From: Bartonella tribocorum CIP 105476
GTDB taxonomy: Bacteria > Pseudomonadota > Alphaproteobacteria > Rhizobiales > Rhizobiaceae
Reading direction: 5' to 3'
Assembly: GCF_000196435.1 (NCBI RefSeq)
Contig: NC_010161.1
Location: forward strand, 2,437,001 to 2,501,000
DNA: 64,000 nucleotides
A program made the position numbers and the translations under genes. The notes under the pieces are model-generated. The model ran no database searches. It saw nothing but the letters and a program-made list of their open reading frames with translations, and had not been told where the DNA came from. This document shows positions 8,518 to 18,756 of this stretch, piece after piece; position 1 is the first letter of the stretch, and each line of letters opens with the position of its first letter.

Positions 8518-8826
8518 ATGAAATCAAAAGAACAAAGAGATTTTCCCTTATTCAAGGGGGCAACACGTGTTCCAACGATATGGGGGGTACCCATGATGCC
8601 GCTTATCGTTATGGTTATGGGGGTAGCTATTGTTGCTATGATGATAAATATCTTTTTGTGGATTATAGCGCCACCCTTATGGTTCATTATGGTGCAAATT
8701 ACTAAAAATGATGATAAAGCATTTCGTATCTGGTGGTTATGGATTGATACTAAATTTCGCAATCGCAATAAAGGTTTTTGGGGCGCATCAAGTTATAGCC
8801 CCTCTGATTATAGTAAAAGGAGATAA
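8518..8826 (+). CDS. trwM: TrwM, VirB3-like inner-membrane T4SS component
   Basis: 102 aa. The VirB3 fold is seen as a short cytoplasmic start (FPLFKGATRVPTIWGVP), two adjacent membrane segments at about residues 27-58, and a charged cytoplasmic tail with RIWWLWID. VirB3 proteins work with the VirB4 ATPase in pilus assembly. trwK follows 2 bases downstream with a strong AAAGGAG site, so the two are co-translated. Confidence 0.92.
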   Translation: MKSKEQRDFPLFKGATRVPTIWGVPMMPLIVMVMGVAIVAMMINIFLWIIAPPLWFIMVQITKNDDKAFRIWWLWIDTKFRNRNKGFWGASSYSPSDYSKRR

Positions 8827-8828
8827 AC

Positions 8829-11300
8829 ATGACAGCTGTTGAAAGCAGCAAACGTCTCGCATCAGAGACACCTGTAAGCCTGTTCCTCCCTTATTCACAT
8901 CATATTACAGATACGATTATCTCTACTAAGAATGCGGAATATTTGTCAATTTGGAAAATTGATGGACGTTCGCATCAAAGCGCTTCGGAAGAGGATATTT
9001 TTCAATGGACAAAAGAGCTTAATAATACTCTACGGGGTCTTGCATCAGCCAATTTATCATTTTGGACGCATATCGTGCGCCGCCGTGTTTATGAATATCC
9101 TGATTCAGCATTTGATCAAATGTTTTGCTATCAGCTTGATGAGAAATATCGGCAAAGCTTTGCTGGTTATAATTTGATGGTCAATGATTTGTATCTGACT
9201 GTCATTTTCCAACCGATAGCGGATAAAATTATGTCGTTCTTTTCTAAACATGAGCGTGAGACGCTTGATCAAAAAAAGATGCGACAAGATTCATGTATTA
9301 AAGAACTCAACGACGTCAATCGTACTTTGGGTCAATCCCTAAAGCGTTATGGTGCAGAACTTCTTGGTGCTTATGAAAAAAATGGGCATGTTTATTCTTC
9401 TGCACTTGAATTCCTTGGAATGCTTGTCAATGGTGAATATCGGCCTATGCCCATTTGTCATGACCGTTTTGCTGACTATATGTCTATCAATCGACCCTTT
9501 TTTTCAAAATGGGGTGCTCTTGGTGAACTGCGCACAACCAGTGGAATACGTCGATTTGGGATGTTAGAAATTAAAGAATACGACGCAACGACCAGACCTG
9601 GACAGTTGAATGTTTTGCTGGAAAGTGACTTTGAATTCATATTGACGCAGAGCTTTTCGGTTCTCTCTCGCCATGCTGCTAAAGACTATTTGCAGCGGCA
9701 TCAGCGTAATCTTATTGATGCACGTGATGTGGCAACAAGCCAAATTGCACAAATTGACGAAGCACTAAATCAGCTTATCAGTGGACATTTTGTTATGGGG
9801 GAACATCATTGTACATTGAACATATATGGTGATACAATTCAACAAGTCCGCGACTATATGGCCAAAGCAAGTGCAGCATTATTAGATATTGGGGTATTGC
9901 CCAAACCTGTAGATTTAGCGATAGAAGCTGGCTATTGGGCGCAACTTCCTGGGAATTGGAAATGGAGACCACGTCCTGCTCCGATTACATCACTGAATTT
10001 TTTATCATTTTCATCTTTCCATAATTTTATGTCCGGAAAGCCTACTGGAAATCCATGGGGACCAGCAGTTACTATCCTTAAAACAACCAGTAAAACACCG
10101 CTTTATTTCAATTTTCATGCTTCCAAACTTGAAGAAGATTCAACTGACAAGCGGTTACTTGGTAATACCGCGCTTATTGGACAGTCTGGATCTGGTAAAA
10201 CTGTATTGCTCGGCTTTTTATTAGCACAGGCACAAAAATTTAAGCCAACGACGGTTGTTTTTGATAAAGATCGTGGTATGGAAATTGCCATTCGAGCGAT
10301 GGGTGGGAGGTATTTAACATTCAAAGCAGGTAGATCAAGTGGTTTTAATCCATTTCAACTTCCTCCTACACAAGAAAATCTGATTTTTCTGAAACAATTT
10401 GTTAAAAAATTGGCAGAAGCTGGTGGTGAAGTCACGCATCATGACGAGGAAGAAATTAACAAAGCTGTTATGTCTGTTATGAGCAGTAACATTGACCCGT
10501 CGCTGCGTCGTTTGTCTTTTCTGATACAATTTTTACCAAATCCGCGTTCAAATGATTATAATGCCCACCCATCTGTTCACGCTCGCTTACTCAAATGGTG
10601 CGAAGGCAATGATTATGGGTGGTTATTTGATAATCCTCGTGATGCTCTTGATCTATCAACCCATCAAATTTACGGCTTTGATATCACAGAATTCTTAGAT
10701 AATTTGGAAACGCGTACACCAGTGATGATGTATCTGCTTTACCGTACAGAAGGTATGATTAGCGGACAGCGATTTATGTATATTTTTGATGAGTTTTGGA
10801 AGCCGTTACAAGATCCGTACTTTGAAGATTTAGCGAAAAATAAGCAAAAGACTATCCGTAAACAAAATGGTATTTTTGTTTATGCAACACAAGAGCCTAG
10901 CGATGCTCTGGAGAGTAATATTGCCAAAACACTCATTCAACAATGTGCGACTTATATTTTTCTCGCCAACCCCAAAGCGAATTATGAAGATTATACAAAA
11001 GGCTTTAAACTAACAGATACTGAATTTGAACTCGTTAAAGGACTTGGTGAATTTAGTCGCCAATTCCTTATTAAGCAGGGTGATCAATCTGCGCTTGCAG
11101 AGCTGAATCTCGGTAAGTTCCATGTAACAAGCGATGGAAAAACTATCGAGCATGACTTTAGTGATGAACTCTTGGTGTTATCAGGTACACCTGACAACGC
11201 AGAATTAGCCGAAAGCATTATCGCAGAAGTTGGCGATGATCCAGCAATATGGTTACCAATTTTTTTACAGCATGCAAAAAATGACAGGAGGGAAACATGA
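8829..11300 (+). CDS. trwK: TrwK, VirB4-like T4SS ATPase
   Basis: 823 aa, normal for VirB4. Cytoplasmic ATPase that powers pilus biogenesis. A CagE/VirB4 N-terminal domain covers about the first 400 residues. Walker A GQSGSGKT is near residue 450, and Walker B YIFDEFW near 650 is followed by TIRKQNGIFVYATQEPSD, a typical VirB4 motif. Preceded by AAAGGAG. Its last codons overlap the ATG of trwJ1 (ATGA at 11297). Single copy, in contrast to the flanking amplified genes. Confidence 0.95.
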   Translation: MTAVESSKRLASETPVSLFLPYSHHITDTIISTKNAEYLSIWKIDGRSHQSASEEDIFQWTKELNNTLRGLASANLSFWTHIVRRRVYEYPDSAFDQMFCYQLDEKYRQSFAGYNLMVNDLYLTVIFQPIADKIMSFFSKHERETLDQKKMRQDSCIKELNDVNRTLGQSLKRYGAELLGAYEKNGHVYSSALEFLGMLVNGEYRPMPICHDRFADYMSINRPFFSKWGALGELRTTSGIRRFGMLEIKEYDATTRPGQLNVLLESDFEFILTQSFSVLSRHAAKDYLQRHQRNLIDARDVATSQIAQIDEALNQLISGHFVMGEHHCTLNIYGDTIQQVRDYMAKASAALLDIGVLPKPVDLAIEAGYWAQLPGNWKWRPRPAPITSLNFLSFSSFHNFMSGKPTGNPWGPAVTILKTTSKTPLYFNFHASKLEEDSTDKRLLGNTALIGQSGSGKTVLLGFLLAQAQKFKPTTVVFDKDRGMEIAIRAMGGRYLTFKAGRSSGFNPFQLPPTQENLIFLKQFVKKLAEAGGEVTHHDEEEINKAVMSVMSSNIDPSLRRLSFLIQFLPNPRSNDYNAHPSVHARLLKWCEGNDYGWLFDNPRDALDLSTHQIYGFDITEFLDNLETRTPVMMYLLYRTEGMISGQRFMYIFDEFWKPLQDPYFEDLAKNKQKTIRKQNGIFVYATQEPSDALESNIAKTLIQQCATYIFLANPKANYEDYTKGFKLTDTEFELVKGLGEFSRQFLIKQGDQSALAELNLGKFHVTSDGKTIEHDFSDELLVLSGTPDNAELAESIIAEVGDDPAIWLPIFLQHAKNDRRET

Positions 11301-12046
11301 AGAAACAGGTCATTTCGATAGCAGTAGCAATAACTTTAGGGGTTTTGAATCCAGCAAAAGCTTTTATAGTTGGAGGGGTCCCAGATTCATCTTCATTGTA
11401 TAAATTTTTTGGAGGTTCATATTCAAACGCACCAGAGCCTGAAGTTACTATACCAAAAAAGAAAGTACACCCAGTTACCCCACTTCTCGATATACTTAGA
11501 AAACAACTTGAACAAACAAAAAAAATTCATGATTCTATAACGGGAAATCAGAAATTCGATACTGAAAAACTCAAAATGAATCAAACAGATAACACCAGTT
11601 TTTTTCTCAAAAATCCAGAAACACTCTATAATAAAAATACTTATTCAACTCTATCTTCATCACTTAAAAATATTTTAAAAGAAGAAGAAATTCCCGCCTC
11701 TATCCATGAATCTAGCGATTTCATCAACAAGCGTATCCAATATGCCGCCATCACGGATAAAGCTGTGAGTTTAAAGACTTTTCAAGAAGCAAGCAATCGT
11801 TTTCAGCAAATTGAAGAACTATTGAACGAAATCAAGACAACAAAAGATCTAAAAAGTATGGCCGAGTTACAAGCACATATCATTGGAATGCTTGCTAAAC
11901 TACAAAATGAAACAGCAAAACTACAAATGGTTACACATTTACGCAACGCTGAATATACACTTATCAAACAGCAGAAAGATAGACATAACATAAGAATTCT
12001 GAATAGTAAAAATACAAAAATGCCTACTATAAAATTTATTCGATAG
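11297..12046 (+). CDS. trwJ: TrwJ1, VirB5-like minor pilus/adhesin protein
   Basis: 249 aa. VirB5 proteins sit at the pilus tip, and TrwJ is considered the erythrocyte-binding candidate in Bartonella. Signal peptide to about residue 22 (NPAKA). A helical body includes SFFLKNPETLY, then DKAVSLKTFQEASNRFQQIE, ELQAHIIGMLAKLQNE and a basic tail. It is the most distinct of the five TrwJ proteins, especially in the N-terminal third (FIVGGVPDSSSLYKFFGGSY). Starts at the trwK stop, implying coupling. Confidence 0.9.
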   Translation: MKKQVISIAVAITLGVLNPAKAFIVGGVPDSSSLYKFFGGSYSNAPEPEVTIPKKKVHPVTPLLDILRKQLEQTKKIHDSITGNQKFDTEKLKMNQTDNTSFFLKNPETLYNKNTYSTLSSSLKNILKEEEIPASIHESSDFINKRIQYAAITDKAVSLKTFQEASNRFQQIEELLNEIKTTKDLKSMAELQAHIIGMLAKLQNETAKLQMVTHLRNAEYTLIKQQKDRHNIRILNSKNTKMPTIKFIR

Positions 12047-12232
12047 AGCTTTTTATAATAATATTTTGTGTACTATTTTTCTTGGCTGCTCGTAAAAAAC
12101 AAAAGTAAATCATAATACTCAGTTCTCTCATAGACTGAGAAGGTCTATGAAATTTAATTCCATCCTAAAAAATTCAACGAAAAATGTTAAAAACTCATAT
12201 AAAAAATTGAAAATTCGTTAAAGAGGAATGCC

Positions 12233-13078
12233 ATGAACTTCACTATGTTCGCGCAACTTTCCAATCAAATTAATCAGATAACACAAACATATGTCACGGG
12301 TATTTCCTCAAAAGCGATTGCTACAATTACACCTTTCGTTTCAATTGGAATCACCATCGCTTTCATCATCTATGGATGGCTCATCATTCGGGGCGCTATC
12401 GATATGCCACTCTCCGGATTCGTAAACCGTTTCCTGCGAATAAGCATTATTACTTCAATAGCTCTCACCTCAGGACTTTATCAAAGTGAAATTGCAAATT
12501 TGATAACGCAAATGCCCTATGAGTTCTCAAAAGCGCTCATAGCAAATCCACTCACTGATACACAATTAATGAATTTACTTGACAAAGCAGCAACCAAAGG
12601 ATTCCAATATGCAGGTCGTCTTTTCCAGGAAACCGTCTTCTTCGAGGCCAATGGATTGCTTTACAGCCTCTTAGGTATCCTTATCTTGCTGGCAACAAGT
12701 TCCGTCGTGGCAATCGGCGGTGGTCTCGTTATACTGACAAAAATCGCCATTACACTGCTCGTAGGATTGGGCCCTATCTTCATCATTGCTTTGCTCTGGC
12801 AACCAACCTATCGCTTTTTTCAGCAATGGTTAATCCAAGTCGTAAATTATGTAATCCTCTTTCTACTCTTAGCGACTGTCTTTAATCTGATGATGAATAT
12901 CTTTGCAAACTATTTGAGTGATATGAAACTCGATTACAACCAGAATGTAGCAGCCATGTTTGGGGGAGCGCTCATCTTGTCCATTATATCCATCATGCTG
13001 TTACTCAAACTATCAAGCATGGCCCATTCTCTCGCAAAAGGCATAGCATTTGGACATCTATGGAGACATAGAAACTAG
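12233..13078 (+). CDS. trwI: TrwI1, VirB6-like polytopic membrane protein
   Basis: 281 aa. The inner-membrane channel component of the T4SS has about five to six hydrophobic segments (for example residues 33-53, 144-196 and 205-220). Preceded by AGAGGAA 5-6 bases before ATG. It differs from the other four copies at a handful of residues: AQLSNQ for TQLFNK near residue 8, IANPL for MTNPL, and DMK for DMG. All other residues match. It is 187 bp from trwJ1, a spacer where IncN/IncW plasmids carry an entry-exclusion gene. Confidence 0.93.
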   Translation: MNFTMFAQLSNQINQITQTYVTGISSKAIATITPFVSIGITIAFIIYGWLIIRGAIDMPLSGFVNRFLRISIITSIALTSGLYQSEIANLITQMPYEFSKALIANPLTDTQLMNLLDKAATKGFQYAGRLFQETVFFEANGLLYSLLGILILLATSSVVAIGGGLVILTKIAITLLVGLGPIFIIALLWQPTYRFFQQWLIQVVNYVILFLLLATVFNLMMNIFANYLSDMKLDYNQNVAAMFGGALILSIISIMLLLKLSSMAHSLAKGIAFGHLWRHRN

Positions 13079-13268
13079 AGAATGTAGAAAGAAATGATTC
13101 TCGTAACAGAAACTTTAAATCCATAGGACAAAATAACTAAAATAGCCAAGCCTACAATGAAAAATATTTGCACTAAAATTGAATTATTTTCATCAATTAA
13201 AATACGAAATTAAGAAAAGATAAATTATCACAAATTATATGCTTTACTTTATTATTAAAATTATAATA

Positions 13269-13460
13269 ATGATAAGAAATGCTGGGCTTTTAATTGTCAA
13301 AAAGAGGAGTGTTAAGGTAAAGTCGGTTGTTTTTATAATTTTGATTGCAAATCTTTTATCGGCTTGTGCATTAGCACCAAAGCTAAAACAACCTAATGAT
13401 AGAAACCGTGTGCCTATTAATAAAACAATCCCTGCCGAAATCAAGCGAGGAGACAGATGA
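13269..13460 (+). CDS. trwH: TrwH1, VirB7-like lipoprotein with lost start codon
   Basis: The lipoprotein body is intact: hydrophobic segment, lipobox LLSAC and a 29-residue mature tail identical to the other copies. But the GTG start used by the other copies (after AGAGGAG) reads GTA here, because AAAGTGAAG became AAGGTAAAG. A nearby T is also deleted. The only in-frame ATGs are 13269 and 13239, without a ribosome-binding site. Either translation starts there with a longer N-terminus, or this copy is silent. The stop overlaps the ATG of trwJ2. Confidence 0.6.
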   Translation: MIRNAGLLIVKKRSVKVKSVVFIILIANLLSACALAPKLKQPNDRNRVPINKTIPAEIKRGDR

Positions 13461-14389
13461 AAAAGCAATTTATTATAATAGGAGTGATTAGCCTTTTGGA
13501 AATGATGAATTTGGCGCATGCAAATAACGCAGGTTTTCATAATAGAGATACTTATGATAGAACTCAAGGAAGGTTAATGGAAGGAGGTAAATATCGGAAA
13601 TATCCTGGCTTGTCGGATTCAACACACAATAGAGATGTTACTATAACTAAACGTCCTAATAGACCAAGAGTTAAAAAAAAGCCAGCACCACCTAAAAGGT
13701 CACGACCTGCTCATCCACCACAACCTACTCCATTGCCACAACCTACTCCATTGCCACAACCTGCTCAACCGCCACAACCTGCTCTATCAAAAGAATATTC
13801 GGAAATCCTTCAGCTTTTAAAAAAAGGGGAAATTATTGAGCTCTTAAAAAAACAGCTTGACTCGAAAAGACAACAACTTTCACAAGTAGAAAAAGCTTAT
13901 CAGGCTATAACAAAGAGTCAGAAAACAAACCCAAAGCAAATAGACTTTTCTAGTTTTTTTCTTAAAGAGCCAGAATTTCTCTATAAAGATAGTAAGCTTT
14001 CAAGGCAATCATATCAAGAGGTCTTGGAGGAAGAAAACAAAGTTTCTGGGAATTTTGATCAAATCAGCAAAGCTATTTTTGGGCGTTTACAATCTGTATC
14101 GGTTCAAGATAAAGCTGTGAGTTTGGAAAGTTTTGAAAACGTAAAAAGTCGTTTTCAATACCTCAGAGGACTACTCGATGAGCTTCAAACAAAAGAAAAA
14201 CTGAAAGACATTGCAGACCTTCAAGCACATATCGATGGTACATTAGCTATGATCCAAAATGAATTTATAAAAATGGAAATGGTAGCGTATTTACATGACG
14301 CTGAGCAATCACTTATCAAAAGGAAAAGACGCGAACTTGATATGATGTTTTTTGACCATGAAAAAAACCAGATGCCGATCATACGGTGA
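13457..14389 (+). CDS. trwJ: TrwJ2, VirB5-like adhesin with proline-rich linker
   Basis: 310 aa, the longest TrwJ. Signal peptide to about residue 22 (AHA), then a basic segment rich in Arg, Asn and Lys. A proline-rich tract at about residues 73-108 contains [16 protein letters not shown], encoded by imperfect 18-bp repeats. The C-terminal 200 residues are nearly identical to TrwJ5 and similar to TrwJ3. The linker would push the distal part away from the pilus tip. Overlaps the trwH1 stop by 4 bases. Confidence 0.92.
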   Translation: MKKQFIIIGVISLLEMMNLAHANNAGFHNRDTYDRTQGRLMEGGKYRKYPGLSDSTHNRDVTITKRPNRPRVKKKPAPPKRSRPAHPPQPTPLPQPTPLPQPAQPPQPALSKEYSEILQLLKKGEIIELLKKQLDSKRQQLSQVEKAYQAITKSQKTNPKQIDFSSFFLKEPEFLYKDSKLSRQSYQEVLEEENKVSGNFDQISKAIFGRLQSVSVQDKAVSLESFENVKSRFQYLRGLLDELQTKEKLKDIADLQAHIDGTLAMIQNEFIKMEMVAYLHDAEQSLIKRKRRELDMMFFDHEKNQMPIIR

Positions 14390-14572
14390 ACACAAAAGCC
14401 GATGTATAAGGTTTAGTATTAACTCCACAATTCAAAGAAACGCAGAGATTTTATCAAAGTCAAGATATCGTGGTGAAAATGCTTAGGGAATGTATAAATG
14501 CAAATGAAGCATTTAGCATGTGTCTATGTTCTCATGTGATGAAAAATTGAAAATTCATTAAAGAGGAATGCC

Positions 14573-15418
14573 ATGAACTTCACTATGTTCACGCAACTTT
14601 TCAATAAAATTAATCAGATAACACAAACATATGTCACGGGTATTTCCTCAAAAGCGATTGCTACAATTACACCTTTCGTTTCAATTGGAATCACCATCGC
14701 TTTCATTATCTATGGATGGCTTATCATTCGGGGCGCTATCGATATGCCACTCTCCGGATTCGTAAACCGTTTCCTGCGAATAAGCATTATTACTTCAATA
14801 GCTCTCACCTCAGGACTTTATCAAAGTGAAATTGCAAATTTGATAACGCAAATGCCCTATGAGTTCTCAAAAGCGCTCATGACAAATCCACTCACTGATA
14901 CACAATTAATGAATTTACTTGACAAAGCAGCAACCAAAGGATTCCAATATGCAGGTCGTCTTTTCCAGGAAACCGTCTTCTTCGAGGCCAACGGATTGCT
15001 TTACAGCCTCTTAGGTATCCTTATCTTGCTGGCAACAAGTTCCGTCGTGGCAATCGGCGGTGGTCTCGTTATACTGACAAAAATCGCCATTACACTGCTC
15101 GTAGGATTGGGCCCTATCTTCATCATTGCTTTGCTCTGGCAACCAACCTATCGCTTTTTTCAGCAATGGTTAATCCAAGTCGTAAATTATATAATCCTCT
15201 TTCTACTCTTAGCGACTGTCTTTAATCTGATGATGAATATCTTTGCAAACTATTTGAGTGATATGGGACTCGATTACAACCAGAATGTAGCAGCCATGTT
15301 TGGGGGAGCGCTCATCTTGTCCATTATATCCATCATGCTGTTACTCAAACTATCAAGCATGGCCCATTCTCTCGCAAAAGGCATAGCATTTGGACATCTA
15401 TGGAGACATAGAAACTAG
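14573..15418 (+). CDS. trwI: TrwI2, VirB6-like polytopic membrane protein
   Basis: 281 aa. I see the same protein sequence as TrwI5, including the VNYIILF variant, and nearly the same as the other copies. Near-identity even at synonymous sites points to gene conversion or very recent duplication. AGAGGAA precedes the ATG. The spacer after trwJ2 (183 bp) is shared by units 2-5. Confidence 0.93.
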   Translation: MNFTMFTQLFNKINQITQTYVTGISSKAIATITPFVSIGITIAFIIYGWLIIRGAIDMPLSGFVNRFLRISIITSIALTSGLYQSEIANLITQMPYEFSKALMTNPLTDTQLMNLLDKAATKGFQYAGRLFQETVFFEANGLLYSLLGILILLATSSVVAIGGGLVILTKIAITLLVGLGPIFIIALLWQPTYRFFQQWLIQVVNYIILFLLLATVFNLMMNIFANYLSDMGLDYNQNVAAMFGGALILSIISIMLLLKLSSMAHSLAKGIAFGHLWRHRN

Positions 15419-15657
15419 AGAATGTAGAAAGAAATGATTCTCGTAACAGAAACTTTAAATCCATAGGACAAAATAACTAAAATAGCCAAGCCTACAATGA
15501 AAAATATTTGCACTAAAATTGAATTATTTTCGTCAATTAAAATACGAAATTAAGAAAAGATAAATTATCACAAATTATATGCTTTACTTTATTATTAAAA
15601 TTATAATAATGATAAGAAATGCTGGGCTTTTTAATTGTCAAAAAGAGGAGTGTTAAA

Positions 15658-15801
15658 GTGAAGTCGGTTGTTTTTATAATTTTGATTGCAAATCTTTTAT
15701 CGGCTTGTGCATTAGCACCAAAGCTAAAACAACCTAATGATAGAAACCGTGTGCCTATTAATAAAACAATCCCTGCCGAAATCAAGCGAGGAGACAGATG
15801 A
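15658..15801 (+). CDS. trwH: TrwH2, VirB7-like lipoprotein
   Basis: 47 aa from GTG, with AGAGGAG 8 bases upstream. A signal peptide with lipobox LLSAC puts the lipidated Cys at residue 16. The mature tail ([19 protein letters not shown]...) is short. VirB7 lipoproteins anchor the VirB9 ring in the outer membrane. A longer in-frame ATG exists at 15619 but has no ribosome-binding site. The stop overlaps the trwJ3 start (ATGA). Confidence 0.85.
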   Translation: MKSVVFIILIANLLSACALAPKLKQPNDRNRVPINKTIPAEIKRGDR

Positions 15802-16529
15802 AAAAGCAATTTATTATAGTAGGGGTGATTATTTTGGAAGGAATGCTGAATTTAATTCCAGCAAATGCAAATGCAACCGTAACTTTCGAATCCTCATCAT
15901 CCTCACAAACACCCGTAGGCTCAACATCTTCTCTACCGACACAATCTGTTCCATCAGAAAAATATCTGGAAATTATTGCGTTGTTAAAAAAAGACCTTGA
16001 GTTGAAAAAAGAACAACTTTCACAAATAGAAAATGCCTATCAGGCTATAACAAAGGATCAAAAAACCACCCCGAGACAAATAGACTTTTCTAATTTTTTT
16101 CTTAAAGAGCCAGGATTGCTCTACAAAGATAGTAAGCTTTCAGGAAAGTCATATCAAGACGTCTTGAATAGTGAAAACAGAAATTCTCAGCTTTTTGATC
16201 CACTCGGTAAAATGCTTTTTGCGCGTTTACAATTTATATCGGTTATGGATAAAGCTATAACTTTAAAAACTTTTCAAAACGTAGAAAATCGTTTTCAATA
16301 CCTCAAAAAATTATTCGATGAACTTCAAACAAAAGAAAAACTAAAAGACATTGCAGACCTTCAAGCACATATCGATGGTACATTAGCTATGATCCAAAAT
16401 GAATCTATAAAGATGCAAATGGTAGCGTATTTACGTAAAGCTGAGCAATCACTTATCAAAAGGAAAAGACGCGAACTTGATATGAAATTTTTTAACCATG
16501 AAAAAAACCAGATGCCGATCATACGGTGA
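15798..16529 (+). CDS. trwJ: TrwJ3, VirB5-like minor pilus/adhesin protein
   Basis: 243 aa. Signal peptide to about residue 26 (ANA), then a Ser/Thr-rich N-terminal segment ([19 protein letters not shown]) in place of the proline-rich tract of TrwJ2 and TrwJ5. The helical core ([48 protein letters not shown]) follows, with a basic tail almost identical to units 2 and 5. Confidence 0.92.
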   Translation: MKKQFIIVGVIILEGMLNLIPANANATVTFESSSSSQTPVGSTSSLPTQSVPSEKYLEIIALLKKDLELKKEQLSQIENAYQAITKDQKTTPRQIDFSNFFLKEPGLLYKDSKLSGKSYQDVLNSENRNSQLFDPLGKMLFARLQFISVMDKAITLKTFQNVENRFQYLKKLFDELQTKEKLKDIADLQAHIDGTLAMIQNESIKMQMVAYLRKAEQSLIKRKRRELDMKFFNHEKNQMPIIR

Positions 16530-16713
16530 ACACAAAAGCCGATGTATAAGGTTTAGTATTAACTCCACAATTCAAAGAAACACAGAGATTTTATCAAAGC
16601 CAAGATAATAGGAGCGAAAATGCTTAGGGAATGTATAAATGCAAATGAAGCATTTAGCATGTGTCTATGTTCTCATGTGATGAAAAATTGAAAATTCATT
16701 AAAGAGGAATGCC

Positions 16714-17559
16714 ATGAACTTCACTATGTTCACGCAACTTTTCAATAAAATTAATCAGATAACACAAACATATGTCACGGATATTTCCTCAAAAGCGATT
16801 GCTACAATTACACCTTTCGTTTCAATTGGAATCACCATCGCTTTCATCATCTATGGATGGCTTATCATTCGGGGCGCTATCGATATGCCACTCTCCGGAT
16901 TCGTAAACCGTTTCCTGCGAATAAGCATTATTACTTCAATAGCTCTCACCTCAGGACTTTATCAAAGTGAAATTGCAAATTTGATAACGCAAATGCCCTA
17001 TGAGTTCTCAAAAGCGCTCATGACAAATCCACTCACTGATACACAATTAATGAATTTACTTGACAAAGCAGCAACCAAAGGATTCCAATATGCAGGTCGT
17101 CTTTTCCAGGAAACCGTCTTCTTCGAGGCCAACGGATTGCTTTACAGCCTCTTAGGTATCCTTATCTTGCTGGCAACAAGTTCCGTCGTGGCAATCGGCG
17201 GTGGTCTCGTTATACTGACAAAAATCGCCATTACACTGCTCGTAGGATTGGGCCCTATCTTCATCATTGCTTTGCTCTGGCAACCAACCTATCGCTTTTT
17301 TCAGCAATGGTTAATCCAAGTCGTAAATTATGTAATCCTCTTTCTACTCTTAGCGACTGTCTTTAATCTGATGATGAATATCTTTGCAAACTATTTGAGT
17401 GATATGGGACTCGATTACAACCAGAATGTAGCAGCCATGTTTGGGGGAGCGCTCATCTTGTCCATTATATCCATCATGCTGTTACTCAAACTATCAAGCA
17501 TGGCCCATTCTCTCGCAAAAGGCATAGCATTTGGACATCTATGGAGACATAGAAACTAG
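16714..17559 (+). CDS. trwI: TrwI3, VirB6-like polytopic membrane protein
   Basis: 281 aa. Differs from TrwI2 at very few residues, such as TDISS for TGISS near residue 23 and VNYV for VNYI. Its downstream DNA is like the other units until the point where trwH should start. There the sequence passes directly into trwJ4, so unit 3 has no VirB7 gene. Confidence 0.93.
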   Translation: MNFTMFTQLFNKINQITQTYVTDISSKAIATITPFVSIGITIAFIIYGWLIIRGAIDMPLSGFVNRFLRISIITSIALTSGLYQSEIANLITQMPYEFSKALMTNPLTDTQLMNLLDKAATKGFQYAGRLFQETVFFEANGLLYSLLGILILLATSSVVAIGGGLVILTKIAITLLVGLGPIFIIALLWQPTYRFFQQWLIQVVNYVILFLLLATVFNLMMNIFANYLSDMGLDYNQNVAAMFGGALILSIISIMLLLKLSSMAHSLAKGIAFGHLWRHRN

Positions 17560-17798
17560 AGAATGTAGAAAGAAATGATTCTCGTAACAGAAACTTTAAA
17601 TCCATAGGACAAAATAACTAAAATAGCCAAGCCTACAATGAAAAATATTTGCACTAAAATTGAATTATTTTCATCAATTAAAACATGAAATTAAGAAAAG
17701 ATAAATTATCACAAATTATATGCTTTACTTTATTATTAAAATTATAATAATGATAAGAAATGCTGGGCTTTTTAATTGTCAAAAAGAGTAATATTAAA

Positions 17799-18536
17799 AT
17801 GAAAAAACGATTTATTATAATAGGAATGATTACCCTTTTAGGAATGATAAATTTAACTCTAACGTCTAACCTGAGTTGGAGTTCTGGCGCTCAGGGTTCA
17901 ACTGTCCAAATCGCTTCCTCAACAGAATATCTAAAAATTATTGAGTTGTTAAAAGAAAAAATTAAAGTAACCGAAGAGCAGATCGATAACGCGAAAAAAG
18001 TCTATCAATCTATAAAAGGAAGTAGAGTAACGGAACTAAGAATAAAAGGGGGTGGGGATTTTTTCTTACACGATATGCCTGTCTACGCAGAACTAAAAGA
18101 CTACCATAACAAAAATATGGATCATTATCCCAATATCAAAGATATTGCATATTCTGTTTATCGTGAAGAGCAAAGGGCAAACTTCTGGTCGTTTTCGCCT
18201 AATAAGATGCGGGAGATAATTAATAAGCGCCTTCAATATAGTGGCATTGTGAGTAAAGCCGTAAGCTTGCAAACTTTCAAAGACGCAGAGAACCGCTTTA
18301 CGCAAATTATCAATTTCTTAAATGAGATAGATAGAACAATGAATCTGGCGGAAGTTTTTGAGCTGCAAACACGCATCAGGAACATGTCATCCATGCTCCA
18401 AAATGAATATGCAAAGTTACAAATGGTCAGAAATTTACGCGATAATGAAGAGCTCCTTATCGACATACAAAAACGTAAATTGTATGGAAAAATAATAAGC
18501 TATCAGCTCACAAGTATGCCTAGGGTAAGACTTTAG
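17799..18536 (+). CDS. trwJ: TrwJ4, VirB5-like minor pilus/adhesin protein, most divergent copy
   Basis: 245 aa from ATG 17799; an in-frame ATG at 17760 would add a fragment of the lost trwH leader. Signal peptide to about residue 24. The core is clearly TrwJ (DAENRFTQIINFLNEID, AKLQMVRNLRDNE) but differs from the other copies through most of its length. It includes a unique segment around HYPNIKDIAYSVYREEQR. It follows trwI3 directly because trwH is missing. It may carry a different binding specificity. Confidence 0.9.
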   Translation: MKKRFIIIGMITLLGMINLTLTSNLSWSSGAQGSTVQIASSTEYLKIIELLKEKIKVTEEQIDNAKKVYQSIKGSRVTELRIKGGGDFFLHDMPVYAELKDYHNKNMDHYPNIKDIAYSVYREEQRANFWSFSPNKMREIINKRLQYSGIVSKAVSLQTFKDAENRFTQIINFLNEIDRTMNLAEVFELQTRIRNMSSMLQNEYAKLQMVRNLRDNEELLIDIQKRKLYGKIISYQLTSMPRVRL

Positions 18537-18756
18537 CAAATAAAGCTCTTTACAACATTTGCTTTTTTCATGAACACAAAAGCCAATGTATAAGGTTTAG
18601 TATTAACTCCACAATTCAAAGAAACGCAGAGATTTTATCAAAGCCAAGATATCGTGGTGAAAATGCTTAGGGAATGTATAAATGCAAATGAAGCATTTAG
18701 CATGTGTCTATGTTCTCATGTGATGAAAAATTGAAAATTCATTAAAGAGGAATGCC

